Assembly: GCA_003646935.1 (NCBI GenBank)
Contig: QMLW01000043.1
Location: forward strand, 1 to 9,211
From: Deltaproteobacteria bacterium
Lineage (GTDB): Bacteria; Desulfobacterota; DSM-4660; Desulfatiglandales; B25-G16
Direction: 5' to 3'
DNA: 9,211 nt
Both the position numbers and the translations under genes were made by a program. Below, piece by piece: positions 1-6,575 of this stretch. The first letter of the stretch is position 1. Each line of letters opens with the position of its first letter. The notes beneath the pieces are model-generated. The model had not been told where the DNA came from, made no database searches, and worked only from the letters and a program-made list of their open reading frames with translations.

Positions 1-132
1 CTCCATAACTACCTTTTCCTCTACCCTCGGCTTCTCCTCAACGGCCTTCTCCTCTACCGCCGGCTTCTCCATAACTACCTTTTCCTCTACCCTCGGCTTC
101 TCCTCAACGGCCTTCTCCTCTACCGCCGGCTT
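1..132 (-). repeat. Two identical 66-bp tandem repeats in the pal linker
   Basis: Bases 1-66 and 67-132 are identical copies of one 66-bp unit, each coding for 22 residues in frame (residues 117-138 and 95-116 of the lipoprotein). Each unit is itself built of shorter EEKPAV / EEKAV / EEKPRV / EEKVV blocks, and the upstream part at 133-147 carries a fragment of the same unit. The array continues to the window edge, so its copy number is unknown. Confidence 0.95.
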
Positions 133-414
133 CTCCTCAACGGCCTCTGCCCTTTTGGCCTCTTCTAACTCCTTGAGCCTCTCGATCTTAACTTCTTCCT
201 TGGCAACCTCTTCTTTTGCCTCCTCAACCTCTCGGGCCGCCTCAGTGACTGCCGGCTTCTCCTTCTCAGGTTCAGCCTTCGCCACCTCCTTTTTAGGGGC
301 CGCCTTCAGTTCCTCCTCACCTGTTACCACCTGTTTCTTCGCGCATGAGGAAAGGATAAAAACAGATGAAAACGCGAATGCCACGAGTGTCACGATTATT
401 AGATTCCTCTTCAT
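1..414 (-). CDS. pal: Pal-type outer-membrane lipoprotein, N-terminal part (cut by left edge)
   Basis: The first 138 codons of a lipoprotein are visible; the gene runs off the left edge. The start is the ATG at 414, preceded by a near-perfect ribosome binding site. Residues 1-23 form a lipoprotein signal peptide (basic MKRN, hydrophobic core) ending in the lipobox LSSC with Cys24 as the lipidated residue. Ala at +2 fits outer-membrane sorting. The mature part seen is a low-complexity Glu/Lys/Val/Pro/Ala linker, probably extended or coiled. From residue 95 it consists of two identical 22-residue units of EEKPxV-like blocks. The position straight after tolQ-tolR-tolA-tolB strongly suggests Pal, whose C-terminal OmpA-like domain binds peptidoglycan and TolB. 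That domain would lie outside the window, so the family call rests on context. The linker is longer than in usual Pal proteins. The gene probably has its own promoter in the 134-bp gap after tolB. Another lipoprotein with a KPE-rich spacer is the alternative. Confidence 0.68.
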   Translation of the reverse strand, partial: MKRNLIIVTLVAFAFSSVFILSSCAKKQVVTGEEELKAAPKKEVAKAEPEKEKPAVTEAAREVEEAKEEVAKEEVKIERLKELEEAKRAEAVEEKPAVEEKAVEEKPRVEEKVVMEKPAVEEKAVEEKPRVEEKVVME

Positions 415-422
415 AACCCCTT

Positions 423-430
423 ACCTCCTT
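423..430 (-). promoter_or_regulatory. Ribosome binding site of pal
   Basis: The minus strand reads AAGGAGGT, a near-perfect Shine-Dalgarno sequence, ending 8 nt before the ATG at 414. This fixes the start codon and suggests strong translation. Confidence 0.85.
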
Positions 431-468
431 GTCTATAGTTAGTGATACCAATAAATTCCCAATTTACA

Positions 469-492
469 AATAATGATACTTATCATGTATCA
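469..492. promoter_or_regulatory. Nested palindrome, possible Fur-like operator upstream of pal
   Basis: ATGATA (473-478) and TATCAT (481-486) form a perfect inverted repeat with a 2-bp spacer. TGATAC (474-479) and GTATCA (487-492) form a second, overlapping one. A third TGATAC half-site lies at 443-448. The 19-mer at 469-487 matches the classical Fur box in 14 of 19 positions by my alignment. The site sits in the AT-rich tolB-pal gap, where a separate promoter would be expected. I could not settle on a convincing -35/-10 pair. AT-rich DNA makes chance matches likely, so the regulator is uncertain. Confidence 0.35.
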
Positions 493-548
493 ATTACAAT
501 TTCAAGTATTTAGCCACAAAATAATACTTTTCCATAAACCGACCCTAC

Positions 549-1862
549 TCATTGCTTTACACGGTCCCCCCATGAAGGGGAGAGCTGATCTCCCTGAGCA
601 AAGGTTACCTGTCTTTGATTTTCACCGTTTGCATTGGCTATGAAGATATGGTAGTTTCCGTCAACCCTATTTGAACTAAAAGCCATATACCGTCCGTCTG
701 GAGACCAACAGGGATCCTCGTTATTGCCCTGATTGTGGGTGATCTGCTGCAGATCCTGCCCGTCAGGAGAAATCGTATATATATCGAATCGACCATCCCT
801 GGAGCCAGCAAAGACAATCCGATTGAGCTTTGACCAGGCCGGTGATGTGTTGTAGTTGCCCTCAAATGTGAGTCTCTCAATCCGGTTGGCCTCGAGATCA
901 CGCACATATATCTGGGGAGATCCTGACCTATTGGAAACAAAGGCCATTTTTTTGCCGTCAGGGGAAAAGCTCGGCGAAACATCGATCCCCCAGTTCTTGG
1001 TCAGCCTCTTCAATATCTTGCCGTTTGTGTCTATTAAGAAGATATCTGGATTTCCGCTAATCGTAAGGGTCAAAGCAAGCTCTTGTCCGCTTGGCATCCA
1101 GGCGGCTGCGATGTTAAGGCCTTTTCTGTCCGAGAGCTTCTTGACTAATCCGTTCTGTATGTCATGCATAAAGAGTATCGTCGCTGAATCCCGAAATGAG
1201 GTGTATATCATCCTGCTTCCAGACGGGGACCACCTCGGAGATAGCGTTATCGAGCTATAATGGGTAATCTGCTTCACGTTGTGGCCATCGAAATCCGATA
1301 CGTACAACTCCTTGTGCCTGGTAGAAGTCCCAACAAAGGCCAACCTGGTAAGAAAGGGACCCGGATGGCCGGTCAAACTTAGGATAATATCATTTCCAAC
1401 ACGATGCATGAGATATCGCCTCTGATCGGCGCTCCCGACAAATCGCTTTCCATAGAGTTGTTTGGTGGACAGCACGTCAAACAGCCGTACCTCTGCCCTA
1501 ATTTGGTTGCCAATAGACTCAAAGCCTCCTTTTAGAAGGAGGTCCGCCCCAATGATTGACCAATCCCTGAACTGGATGTGTTCACGGGTAATTCCGGCCT
1601 CTGATCCCTCAATAAAGGATGTCCTATCCAGCGTCCTGAAATAGCCGCTCAGAGTAAAATCATTCGTTATAATATCAGCGAGCGTGCGGCCTAGATATCG
1701 ATGCTCGCTGTTGCCTCCCATATGCTTAAAATCGGGAATAGCAATGGGTATCTTCCTCATAGAAGGTGAGGTTATATCCACGTACAGCTTACCCTCGGCT
1801 TTTCCCCCATGGAAAATGCTCAATAAGAAAGAGAGCAAAATACATGCCGATATCCTGTTCAT
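549..1862 (-). CDS. tolB: TolB, periplasmic beta-propeller of the Tol-Pal system
   Basis: TolB is the periplasmic partner of Pal and TolA, helping to tie the outer membrane to the cell envelope during division. The protein is 437 residues from the ATG at 1862, close to the usual 430 or so. Residues 1-22 form a signal peptide (MNR, then a hydrophobic stretch, then GGKA before the mature EGKLYVD). An N-terminal TolB domain (roughly residues 25-165) is followed by TolB-type propeller blades with recurring SPRWSPSG, SPSFSPDG and DPCWSPDGRYMAFSSNR motifs. A longer reading from the ATG at 1913 would overlap tolA by 41 bp, would put 17 residues before the signal peptide, and has no ribosome binding site, so I chose 1862. 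The gene starts 10 nt after the tolA stop, as in one transcript with tolQRA. No terminator hairpin is obvious after the stop. Confidence 0.93.
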   Translation of the reverse strand: MNRISACILLSFLLSIFHGGKAEGKLYVDITSPSMRKIPIAIPDFKHMGGNSEHRYLGRTLADIITNDFTLSGYFRTLDRTSFIEGSEAGITREHIQFRDWSIIGADLLLKGGFESIGNQIRAEVRLFDVLSTKQLYGKRFVGSADQRRYLMHRVGNDIILSLTGHPGPFLTRLAFVGTSTRHKELYVSDFDGHNVKQITHYSSITLSPRWSPSGSRMIYTSFRDSATILFMHDIQNGLVKKLSDRKGLNIAAAWMPSGQELALTLTISGNPDIFLIDTNGKILKRLTKNWGIDVSPSFSPDGKKMAFVSNRSGSPQIYVRDLEANRIERLTFEGNYNTSPAWSKLNRIVFAGSRDGRFDIYTISPDGQDLQQITHNQGNNEDPCWSPDGRYMAFSSNRVDGNYHIFIANANGENQRQVTFAQGDQLSPSWGDRVKQ

Positions 1863-1865
1863 GGC

Positions 1866-1871
1866 CCTCCT
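1866..1871 (-). promoter_or_regulatory. Ribosome binding site that sets the tolB start
   Basis: AGGAGG on the minus strand lies between the tolA stop codon (1873-1875) and the ATG at 1862. The spacing of only 3 nt is tight, but the upstream alternative at 1913 has no such site and would precede the signal peptide. Confidence 0.6.
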
Positions 1872-1872
1872 A

Positions 1873-2751
1873 TCAAACGAGATCCTTGAGGCTAAAACTG
1901 ATTTCAACTTCATCGCTGCTTTTCTTGTAACCCGGCGGGAACCTCGGCAGGGGATCCGATCTCTCCACAGCTTTCAGCACGGAATCATTGAACAAGGGAT
2001 CCCAGGATCTTTTCTTGAACCTGACCTTTACGACCTTCCCATCGCTCTTTACCGTCAGCAATATGACTGCCTCGGGGGTTTTGCCTTTCCTCGCGTTAAT
2101 AAGGGCAACAGGGTATGACCAGTTGTCTTTAATAGCAGTCTCTATCTGGAGCTGGTAAAGCTGAATGCCCTTACCCATGCACGAAGTGCCTATGGGAAGC
2201 CCACCCTTGTCTCTGCCCTGAGCAGTGGGCGCTTCTACTTCACCCGCTTTTTCCACCACTGCTCGTGGCCGTGCTTTTTCCTTGCTCTCCAGGCTCTTTT
2301 CAATACGGGATATGGTTTCTTCCAGCTGATTCCCCTCCTGTGCGATCTTTTTCTCCACCCTCGATATGGCCCCATCAATGAGCTCCGAGGCTGAAGTGGC
2401 ATTCTTACGGCTTTGAGGGAGAGGCCTTGGAGAAACCCTCTTTGCAACCACCTGGGCAGGGGGTTTCTTCTTCACGGCAATACGGCGAGTCTTGGTCTTC
2501 ACCATTGCTGTTGTGCCTTTTCGCGTGGCCACACCTCCCTCTTGAACCCCGCCCCCAGCGCTCGGTGAAGGAGGCGCGACCAGCTCGACGTGGTACACAT
2601 GCTCATCGAAAGAAGGATAGTAGATCGTGCTTTTCGAAACAAAGAGAGACACGAAGAAGATTGCGAGATGAAAAACAAATGAGAGGACCATCATCTGGGC
2701 CCACCTCTCTTCTTTCGGGCCAAGATTAAACTGTAACCATGTGGCTATCAT
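1873..2751 (-). CDS. tolA: TolA/TonB-family periplasm-spanning energy transducer
   Basis: This 292-residue protein links the TolQR motor to the outer membrane. One transmembrane anchor lies at about residues 19-38. It contains Ser24, His28 and Ser39 at the spacing of the SHLS motif of TolA and TonB, with the usual Leu position occupied by Ser35. A Pro/Gly-rich segment (59-75), a basic Lys/Arg/Pro stretch (77-116) and a predicted helical, charged region (about 120-165, with two ISRxEK repeats) form the periplasmic stalk. A TonB/TolA C-terminal domain follows at about 195-292 (QIETAIKDNWSYP, then VKSDGKVVKVRFKKRSWDP). The stalk is much shorter than in enterobacterial TolA. The start codon overlaps the tolR stop (ATGA) without a clear ribosome binding site, which suggests translational coupling. 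Sequence alone cannot separate TolA from TonB; the tol operon context favours TolA. Confidence 0.85.
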   Translation of the reverse strand: MIATWLQFNLGPKEERWAQMMVLSFVFHLAIFFVSLFVSKSTIYYPSFDEHVYHVELVAPPSPSAGGGVQEGGVATRKGTTAMVKTKTRRIAVKKKPPAQVVAKRVSPRPLPQSRKNATSASELIDGAISRVEKKIAQEGNQLEETISRIEKSLESKEKARPRAVVEKAGEVEAPTAQGRDKGGLPIGTSCMGKGIQLYQLQIETAIKDNWSYPVALINARKGKTPEAVILLTVKSDGKVVKVRFKKRSWDPLFNDSVLKAVERSDPLPRFPPGYKKSSDEVEISFSLKDLV

Positions 2752-3155
2752 TTATGCAAAGGCTTGGTTATCATTCCCACCTTGGTGATCCCAGCCTCTT
2801 TGACCTGAGCCATAGCCCTCATTACCACACCATAGGCGACCTCTTTATCGGCTTGAAGCAATAACTCCTTGCTCGCTCTATTGGCGAATATCTTCTCGAG
2901 CTTACCCTTGAGATCCTTATAATCCACCTTGTATTCCTCGATAAAGATGTCCCCTTTTTTGGTGATCGTTAACAGCAGGGGATCCTCCTCGGTCTTGATA
3001 TTCTTGCTCTCTGTTCTGGGAAGGTCTACTTTAACCCCGTGCATCATCATCGGTGCAGTCACCATAAATATGATGAGCAGCACCAACATCACGTCGACTA
3101 ACGGGGTTACGTTGATGTCCGACAGCAATGGTTGTCCGCCTTCCTCAAAATCCAC
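2748..3155 (-). CDS. tolR: TolR, ExbD/TolR-family motor subunit
   Basis: A 135-residue inner-membrane protein that uses the proton-motive force together with TolQ. The short cytoplasmic N-terminus is followed by the family signature NVTPLVDVMLVLLIIFM at residues 15-31. Asp21 is the conserved membrane aspartate that carries protons. The rest (about 40-135) is the periplasmic domain. It starts with GTG at 3155, two bases after the tolQ stop, with an AAGGGGTG ribosome binding site at 3163-3170, 7 nt upstream. Its stop overlaps the tolA start by 4 nt. ExbD is the alternative name for the same fold; the tol context decides. Confidence 0.93.
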   Translation of the reverse strand: MDFEEGGQPLLSDINVTPLVDVMLVLLIIFMVTAPMMMHGVKVDLPRTESKNIKTEEDPLLLTITKKGDIFIEEYKVDYKDLKGKLEKIFANRASKELLLQADKEVAYGVVMRAMAQVKEAGITKVGMITKPLHK

Positions 3156-3157
3156 CG

Positions 3158-3883
3158 CTATTCACCCCTTTTTCGCTCTATCAAAGCCATCCTCATTAAC
3201 CCCCGCTCGAGCAGCCCTACGAGGTCAGCGTTAAAATTGCCCATTTCTACCTGAAACGATCTTACCCTGCGGGTAAAGTAGTTGAATGCCACTACCGCAG
3301 GTATCGCCGCTGCGAGCCCCGCTGCCGTAGCAATAAGGGCCTCAGCAATACCAGGGGCTACAACGGCCAGAGTTGCCGATCCCTTCATGCCAATGGATCT
3401 GAACGAGGTCATAATCCCCCACACGGTCCCGAAAAGCCCGATAAACGGTGATGCATTTCCGGTAGTCGCGAGAAAGGTGAGACCCTTCTCCAGACGAGAA
3501 GTCTGGGTAGCAAGGATCTTTTTCACCACCCGTTCTATGTTTTCCATGATCGTGTGGTGTGAGTGATAGATCTTATCCTCGCCTGGATTTGCCTGAAGCA
3601 TCTTAGATCGATTAAATTCCGCATATCCAGCCCGGAAGCTCTTGGCCAAGGGGCTAAAGGCAAACACCTTGCTCTCCACATACACCTTTTGTATCTCACG
3701 GCTGGAGGAGAATAGCTCCATGAACTTCTCGTTTTCATCCGTGAGCCTATTGAACAGCCTCAATTTCATGAAGATTATGGTCCACGAGAACAGGGAAAGG
3801 AAGAACAGGAGCAGCAGCACGAACTTCACCATCGTTCCAGCATGTACTATCATCTGAACGATGTCGCTTGCCAAAATATTCAT
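3158..3883 (-). CDS. tolQ: TolQ, MotA/TolQ/ExbB proton channel family
   Basis: A 241-residue inner-membrane protein forming the channel of the Tol motor. Three membrane segments are visible: about 18-40 (FVLLLLFFLSLFSW), about 136-160 (with SPFIGLFGTVWGIM, the family signature) and about 173-202 (PGIAEALIATAAGLAAAIPA). A large cytoplasmic loop lies between the first two. Thr140, Thr141 and Thr186 are polar residues in the pore-forming helices, as expected for this family. Length is typical (E. coli about 230). The ATG at 3883 is preceded by AGAGGT at 3894-3899. This is the first gene of the tol cluster and is transcribed from the promoter at 3924-3953. Confidence 0.94.
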   Translation of the reverse strand: MNILASDIVQMIVHAGTMVKFVLLLLFFLSLFSWTIIFMKLRLFNRLTDENEKFMELFSSSREIQKVYVESKVFAFSPLAKSFRAGYAEFNRSKMLQANPGEDKIYHSHHTIMENIERVVKKILATQTSRLEKGLTFLATTGNASPFIGLFGTVWGIMTSFRSIGMKGSATLAVVAPGIAEALIATAAGLAAAIPAVVAFNYFTRRVRSFQVEMGNFNADLVGLLERGLMRMALIERKRGE

Positions 3884-3923
3884 ACCGTTTGTTACCTCTG
3901 TTTCATAAAGATAGCTGCCTACT

Positions 3924-3953
3924 ACAATACTGAACTTGCGCCATTAAAGTCAA
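3924..3953 (-). promoter_or_regulatory. Likely sigma70 promoter of the tol operon
   Basis: On the minus strand TTGACT (3948-3953, 5 of 6 consensus) and TATTGT (3924-3929, 4 of 6) are separated by 18 bp. A transcript would begin near 3917, giving a leader of about 34 nt before tolQ. It is the best -35/-10 pair I found in the divergent gap. Confidence 0.5.
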
Positions 3954-4019
3954 CTTAATTGCTGAAATGGGCAGGGGAGGATTTTTCCTTGTGCTGTCGG
4001 ACCTCCTTGTGATATCCTC

Positions 4020-4826
4020 ATGTGCCTTACAGCAATAGTGCATACATCTTCGATGCTTACAGTGAATCAGCAGGTACCTCAAGAAGGCGCAACGCCCAAC
4101 GGAAAACAATCCTTCTCCTACGAGTCCAGGAGAAAGGTGAGGAGATGTCTCGCTTGCGGAAACGGAGATCTTAAGCCTGGGAGGCGTTATTGCTCACGGC
4201 ACTGTAGGCAGAAATTGATGTGGTCGCTTTCATTATCTAAGGGATTGCTGCAAACCCTCAATGCACGGTACGCGGCATTCTCCTTTAATGATACCCACGT
4301 GGCGCTCGATATACTGCCTGCATGGTCGAAGAGCATATCGAGGTTCATGCGTGAGAGAAAATCGGGTCATCCGCCTGCCCATACCCTCAAGGAGCTCGTT
4401 CTCGAAACCGGTGAGCAGTGGTATCAGAAAAGAAACCACCGCTTTTCTCGGAGCTTTGCATCCCAGTCGATACTCGAGGAAAAGGTAGAAAACAGCATCA
4501 ACCCGGAGTCCATTAAACCGAATGCGAACCGTGTTCCAAGGCTCTCCATCGATCAAAAAAAGGGGCTCAAACACCTCAATATCTCCACAGACACCCTGAT
4601 TCTCGGGGATTGTGCCACCATGATAAAGCGTGCCTACCGGGGGATGGCAAAGGTTTACCATCCGGATAAAGGGGGTGATGGCGAGAAGTTTAAGGAACTA
4701 GCAAGGGCTCACGAAATAATGCAGGAGTGGGCGGAGAATCCCAGGTTCCGATCAAGCAATTCATTGCCTGGCTCTTGGTCCTACAATGGGTATAAGAACA
4801 GATGGTCACCCCCTTTATGGCGCTAG
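4020..4826 (+). CDS. J-domain protein with N-terminal zinc-finger-like motif
   Basis: A 268-residue soluble protein. Near the N-terminus is a Cys4 motif, C43-x2-C46-x11-C58-x3-C62 (RRCLACGNGDLK then RRYCSRHC), which looks like a small zinc finger. The middle (about 66-175) is basic, with no family I recognise. The C-terminus holds a J domain (about 180-240): IKRAYRGMAKVYHPDKGGDG with the HPD triad at residues 214-216, then FKELARAHEIMQEW. HPD is the element that stimulates DnaK ATP hydrolysis, so the protein is probably a specialised co-chaperone that recruits DnaK. There is no Gly/Phe region or DnaJ-type CxxCxGxG repeat, so it is not DnaJ itself. No ribosome binding site precedes the ATG at 4020; ATG at 4053 is an alternative with none either. 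A short, basic, aromatic tail (SWSYNGYKNRWSPPLWR) ends the protein. The gene is divergent from tolQ, and its specific client is unknown. Confidence 0.75.
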   Translation: MCLTAIVHTSSMLTVNQQVPQEGATPNGKQSFSYESRRKVRRCLACGNGDLKPGRRYCSRHCRQKLMWSLSLSKGLLQTLNARYAAFSFNDTHVALDILPAWSKSISRFMRERKSGHPPAHTLKELVLETGEQWYQKRNHRFSRSFASQSILEEKVENSINPESIKPNANRVPRLSIDQKKGLKHLNISTDTLILGDCATMIKRAYRGMAKVYHPDKGGDGEKFKELARAHEIMQEWAENPRFRSSNSLPGSWSYNGYKNRWSPPLWR

Positions 4827-4876
4827 GCCGCGCTGCAATCATGCCTTTGAGAGGGGCAAACCAGGAAAGATAAGGC

Positions 4877-4952
4877 TGGAGCCACCGGGCGGAGTCGAAC
4901 CGCCGACATCCTCATTACGAGTGAGGTGCTCTGCCATCTGAGCTACGGTGGC
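4877..4952 (-). tRNA. tRNA-Thr (anticodon CGU)
   Basis: The minus strand folds into a complete cloverleaf. The 7-bp acceptor is GCCACCG (4946-4952) with CGGTGGC (4881-4887), and the D-stem is GCTC/GAGC. The 5-bp anticodon stem CCTCA/TGAGG encloses loop CTCGTAA, giving anticodon CGT at 4917-4919, which reads ACG (threonine). The T-arm is GGCGG-TTCGACT-CCGCC. The discriminator is U and the CCA end is encoded (4877-4879). No neighbouring tRNA genes are seen. Confidence 0.96.
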
Positions 4953-4965
4953 CTTTTTGTGTATA

Positions 4966-4993
4966 TGTATACCTTTTTTCACTTCGTGTCCAA
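4966..4993 (-). promoter_or_regulatory. Possible promoter of tRNA-Thr
   Basis: TTGGAC (4988-4993) and TATACA (4966-4971) on the minus strand are 16 bp apart; shifting the -35 by one gives TGGACA with a 15-bp spacer. The start would lie a few bases before the mature tRNA. The match is modest. Confidence 0.35.
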
Positions 4994-5071
4994 TTTTTTA
5001 TATCGAACAACCGACCCGGTCTCTGAGAGCCCACTCATCAAGAAACACCATTCAGCCAGGGAGAACGTTCA

Positions 5072-5797
5072 ATGAGAAACCCCCGAGACTACCTGATTTT
5101 CCCCCTTGACTTGCCCACCTATGACGAGGCTATCCGATACGTGGACCTCTTAAAGGATCACGTTGGTATCTTCAAGGTTGGACTTGAGTTATTCGTCGGC
5201 GTTGGACCGAAGATCCTTCACGCCATCAGGGACAGGAGCGCGGCGGGAATATTCCTCGATCTCAAGTTCCACGACATACCCGCCACGGTAAAGGGCGCCT
5301 TCCTGGCGGCTAGCGCTTACGGGATTGCGTTCACCACCGTGCATTGTGATGAGGGAGGTGGCCTGCTGCGCACCATGGTCGAGAATAATCCCTCGGGCAC
5401 CAAGATACTGGCCGTCACCGTGCTCACAAGCCTCGATAGCGAAACCCTCAAGGAATTGGGTTATCAGGAAAGATATGTCTCTAACATTACCGACCTGGTC
5501 TTGCGTAAGGCACGCATAGCCAAAGACGCTGGATGTGCGGGTGTCGTGTGCTCAGGGCTCGAGGTGGAAGCCGTGAAGGCTCAATTGGGGAAAGATTTTA
5601 TCGCTGTCACCCCAGGCATACGGCCAGCATGGTCGGTGGTTGGTAAGGATGACCAAAAGAGGATAATTACACCCTATCAGGCGATTCAACGCGGCGCGGA
5701 TTACATCGTGGTAGGCAGGCCTATCAGGGCTTCTGAGAACCCGATTGAGGCGGCGAAAAAGGTGCTGCATGAAATCGAAACGGCGATCCCCCAGTAG
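5072..5797 (+). CDS. pyrF: Orotidine-5'-phosphate decarboxylase (PyrF)
   Basis: PyrF converts orotidine 5'-monophosphate to UMP, the last step of de novo pyrimidine synthesis, in the cytoplasm. The 241-residue length is standard for the bacterial enzyme. The active-site set is intact: Asp13 (FPLDLP), Lys35 (FKVGLELF), the charged tetrad partners in FLDLKFHDIP (Asp63, Lys65, Asp68), and the phosphate-binding VTPGIRP and GADYIVVGRPI motifs near the C-terminus. An AGGGAG ribosome binding site at 5058-5063 lies 8 nt before the ATG. The gene stands alone on the plus strand, converging on nrdG with an 82-bp gap and no recognisable intrinsic terminator. Confidence 0.97.
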   Translation: MRNPRDYLIFPLDLPTYDEAIRYVDLLKDHVGIFKVGLELFVGVGPKILHAIRDRSAAGIFLDLKFHDIPATVKGAFLAASAYGIAFTTVHCDEGGGLLRTMVENNPSGTKILAVTVLTSLDSETLKELGYQERYVSNITDLVLRKARIAKDAGCAGVVCSGLEVEAVKAQLGKDFIAVTPGIRPAWSVVGKDDQKRIITPYQAIQRGADYIVVGRPIRASENPIEAAKKVLHEIETAIPQ

Positions 5798-5879
5798 CTC
5801 CGAACGGCACGCAACATCGCAATCAAGGAATGCCTTTTAAAAAGCAGGGGGAATCAACTATGGAAGCCCTTAGGTCGAG
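5798..5879. other. Convergent pyrF/nrdG spacer
   Basis: The only structure I see is an imperfect 16-bp palindrome at 5831-5846 (TGCCTTTT/AAAAAGCA, one mismatch). It has no loop and no following T-run, so it does not qualify as an intrinsic terminator. Confidence 0.5.
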
Positions 5880-6572
5880 CTACCGTACGATGCACTGCTC
5901 AACGTATCCTTCCATGAGACATCTAATGGAGTTCAATTCATCCTCGGAAAAGGTATCCGCATCCAGGAATCGATCGTCGAGCAGCTTAGAGGCAACAAAC
6001 CTTTGAAGAACATATAAACGGGAACCCTTGATCAACTCGGCAATTTTAACGAAATCATCCTTGCCTAAGAGGGCTTTCACCACCGTGGTCCTGAACTCAT
6101 ATGCCAACCCACAGTCCATGATCAGCTTGATGCTGCTGAGAATCCGGCCTGTATCAATGCTCCTCCTGACCACCTGCTCATACTTGTCAAGGGGCGCCTT
6201 TATGTCCATGGCTATGTAGTCTGCCACATTGGCCCTTAGTATCGTCTCCAGCCTCGATGGGAAGCTCCCGTTGGTATCCAATTTTACCAGATAGCCAAGT
6301 GACTTTACCGAGGATAGGAAGGCCCCTATATCGGATTGCAGGAGGGGTTCGCCGCCGGTTATCGTAACAGCATCGAGCTTACCCCTCCTCGCCTCTAGGA
6401 ACGACACTACCTCATCCTGGGTTACTGCCTGGAGGCCTGAGGGTTTTGTCTCGACGAGCTCCGGGTTGTGGCAGTAGGGACACCGGAGATTGCAACCCTG
6501 GGTAAAGACAATGGCGCAGATTTTTCCCGGATAATCGATAAGAGAAAACCTCTGAAGCCCCCCGATGAGCAT
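5880..6572 (-). CDS. nrdG: Anaerobic ribonucleotide reductase activase, radical SAM (NrdG)
   Basis: This protein installs the glycyl radical on NrdD using S-adenosylmethionine and a [4Fe-4S] cluster. The cluster ligands are Cys27, Cys31 and Cys34 in GCNLRCPYCHN, the CxxxCxxC radical-SAM motif. GGEP at residues 73-76 is the SAM-binding motif. The N-terminus (GGLQRFSLIDYPGKICAIVF) is typical of the subfamily annotated as anaerobic ribonucleoside-triphosphate reductase activating protein. At 230 residues it is longer than the roughly 155-residue enteric NrdG and matches the longer form common in anaerobes. The ATG lies 3 bp after the nrdD stop, so the two are co-transcribed and probably translationally coupled; only a weak AGGG precedes it. 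Confidence 0.92.
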   Translation of the reverse strand: MLIGGLQRFSLIDYPGKICAIVFTQGCNLRCPYCHNPELVETKPSGLQAVTQDEVVSFLEARRGKLDAVTITGGEPLLQSDIGAFLSSVKSLGYLVKLDTNGSFPSRLETILRANVADYIAMDIKAPLDKYEQVVRRSIDTGRILSSIKLIMDCGLAYEFRTTVVKALLGKDDFVKIAELIKGSRLYVLQRFVASKLLDDRFLDADTFSEDELNSIRCLMEGYVEQCIVR

Positions 6573-6575
6573 AGC

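Noticed and set aside
1..150. Left-edge repeats as a CRISPR array
   Set aside because: The 66-bp units are directly adjacent, without spacers, and continue an open lipoprotein frame on the minus strand.
155..442. Serine-rich plus-strand reading frame of 95 codons
   Set aside because: It is antisense to the lipoprotein gene, and its composition is the mirror of the Glu/Lys-rich codons. The minus-strand gene has a signal peptide and a strong ribosome binding site.
1684..2118. Plus-strand reading frame of 144 codons
   Set aside because: It lies antisense across the well-supported tolB and tolA genes and shows no family motif.
4001..4008. AAGGAGGT on the minus strand in the divergent gap, as a ribosome binding site for a small gene
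   Set aside because: No ATG, GTG or TTG follows at a suitable distance on the minus strand.
4233..4661. Minus-strand reading frame of 142 codons opposite the J-domain gene
   Set aside because: The plus-strand frame contains the HPD triad and a Cys4 motif, while the antisense frame has no recognisable feature.
4020..4952. J-domain gene as cargo of an element integrated at the tRNA-Thr 3' end
   Set aside because: I find no duplicated tRNA 3' segment, integrase or transposase in the window. The tRNA is complete and simply neighbours the gene.
5831..5846. Palindrome in the pyrF/nrdG gap as a bidirectional terminator
   Set aside because: It has no loop, low stability and no trailing T-run on either strand.
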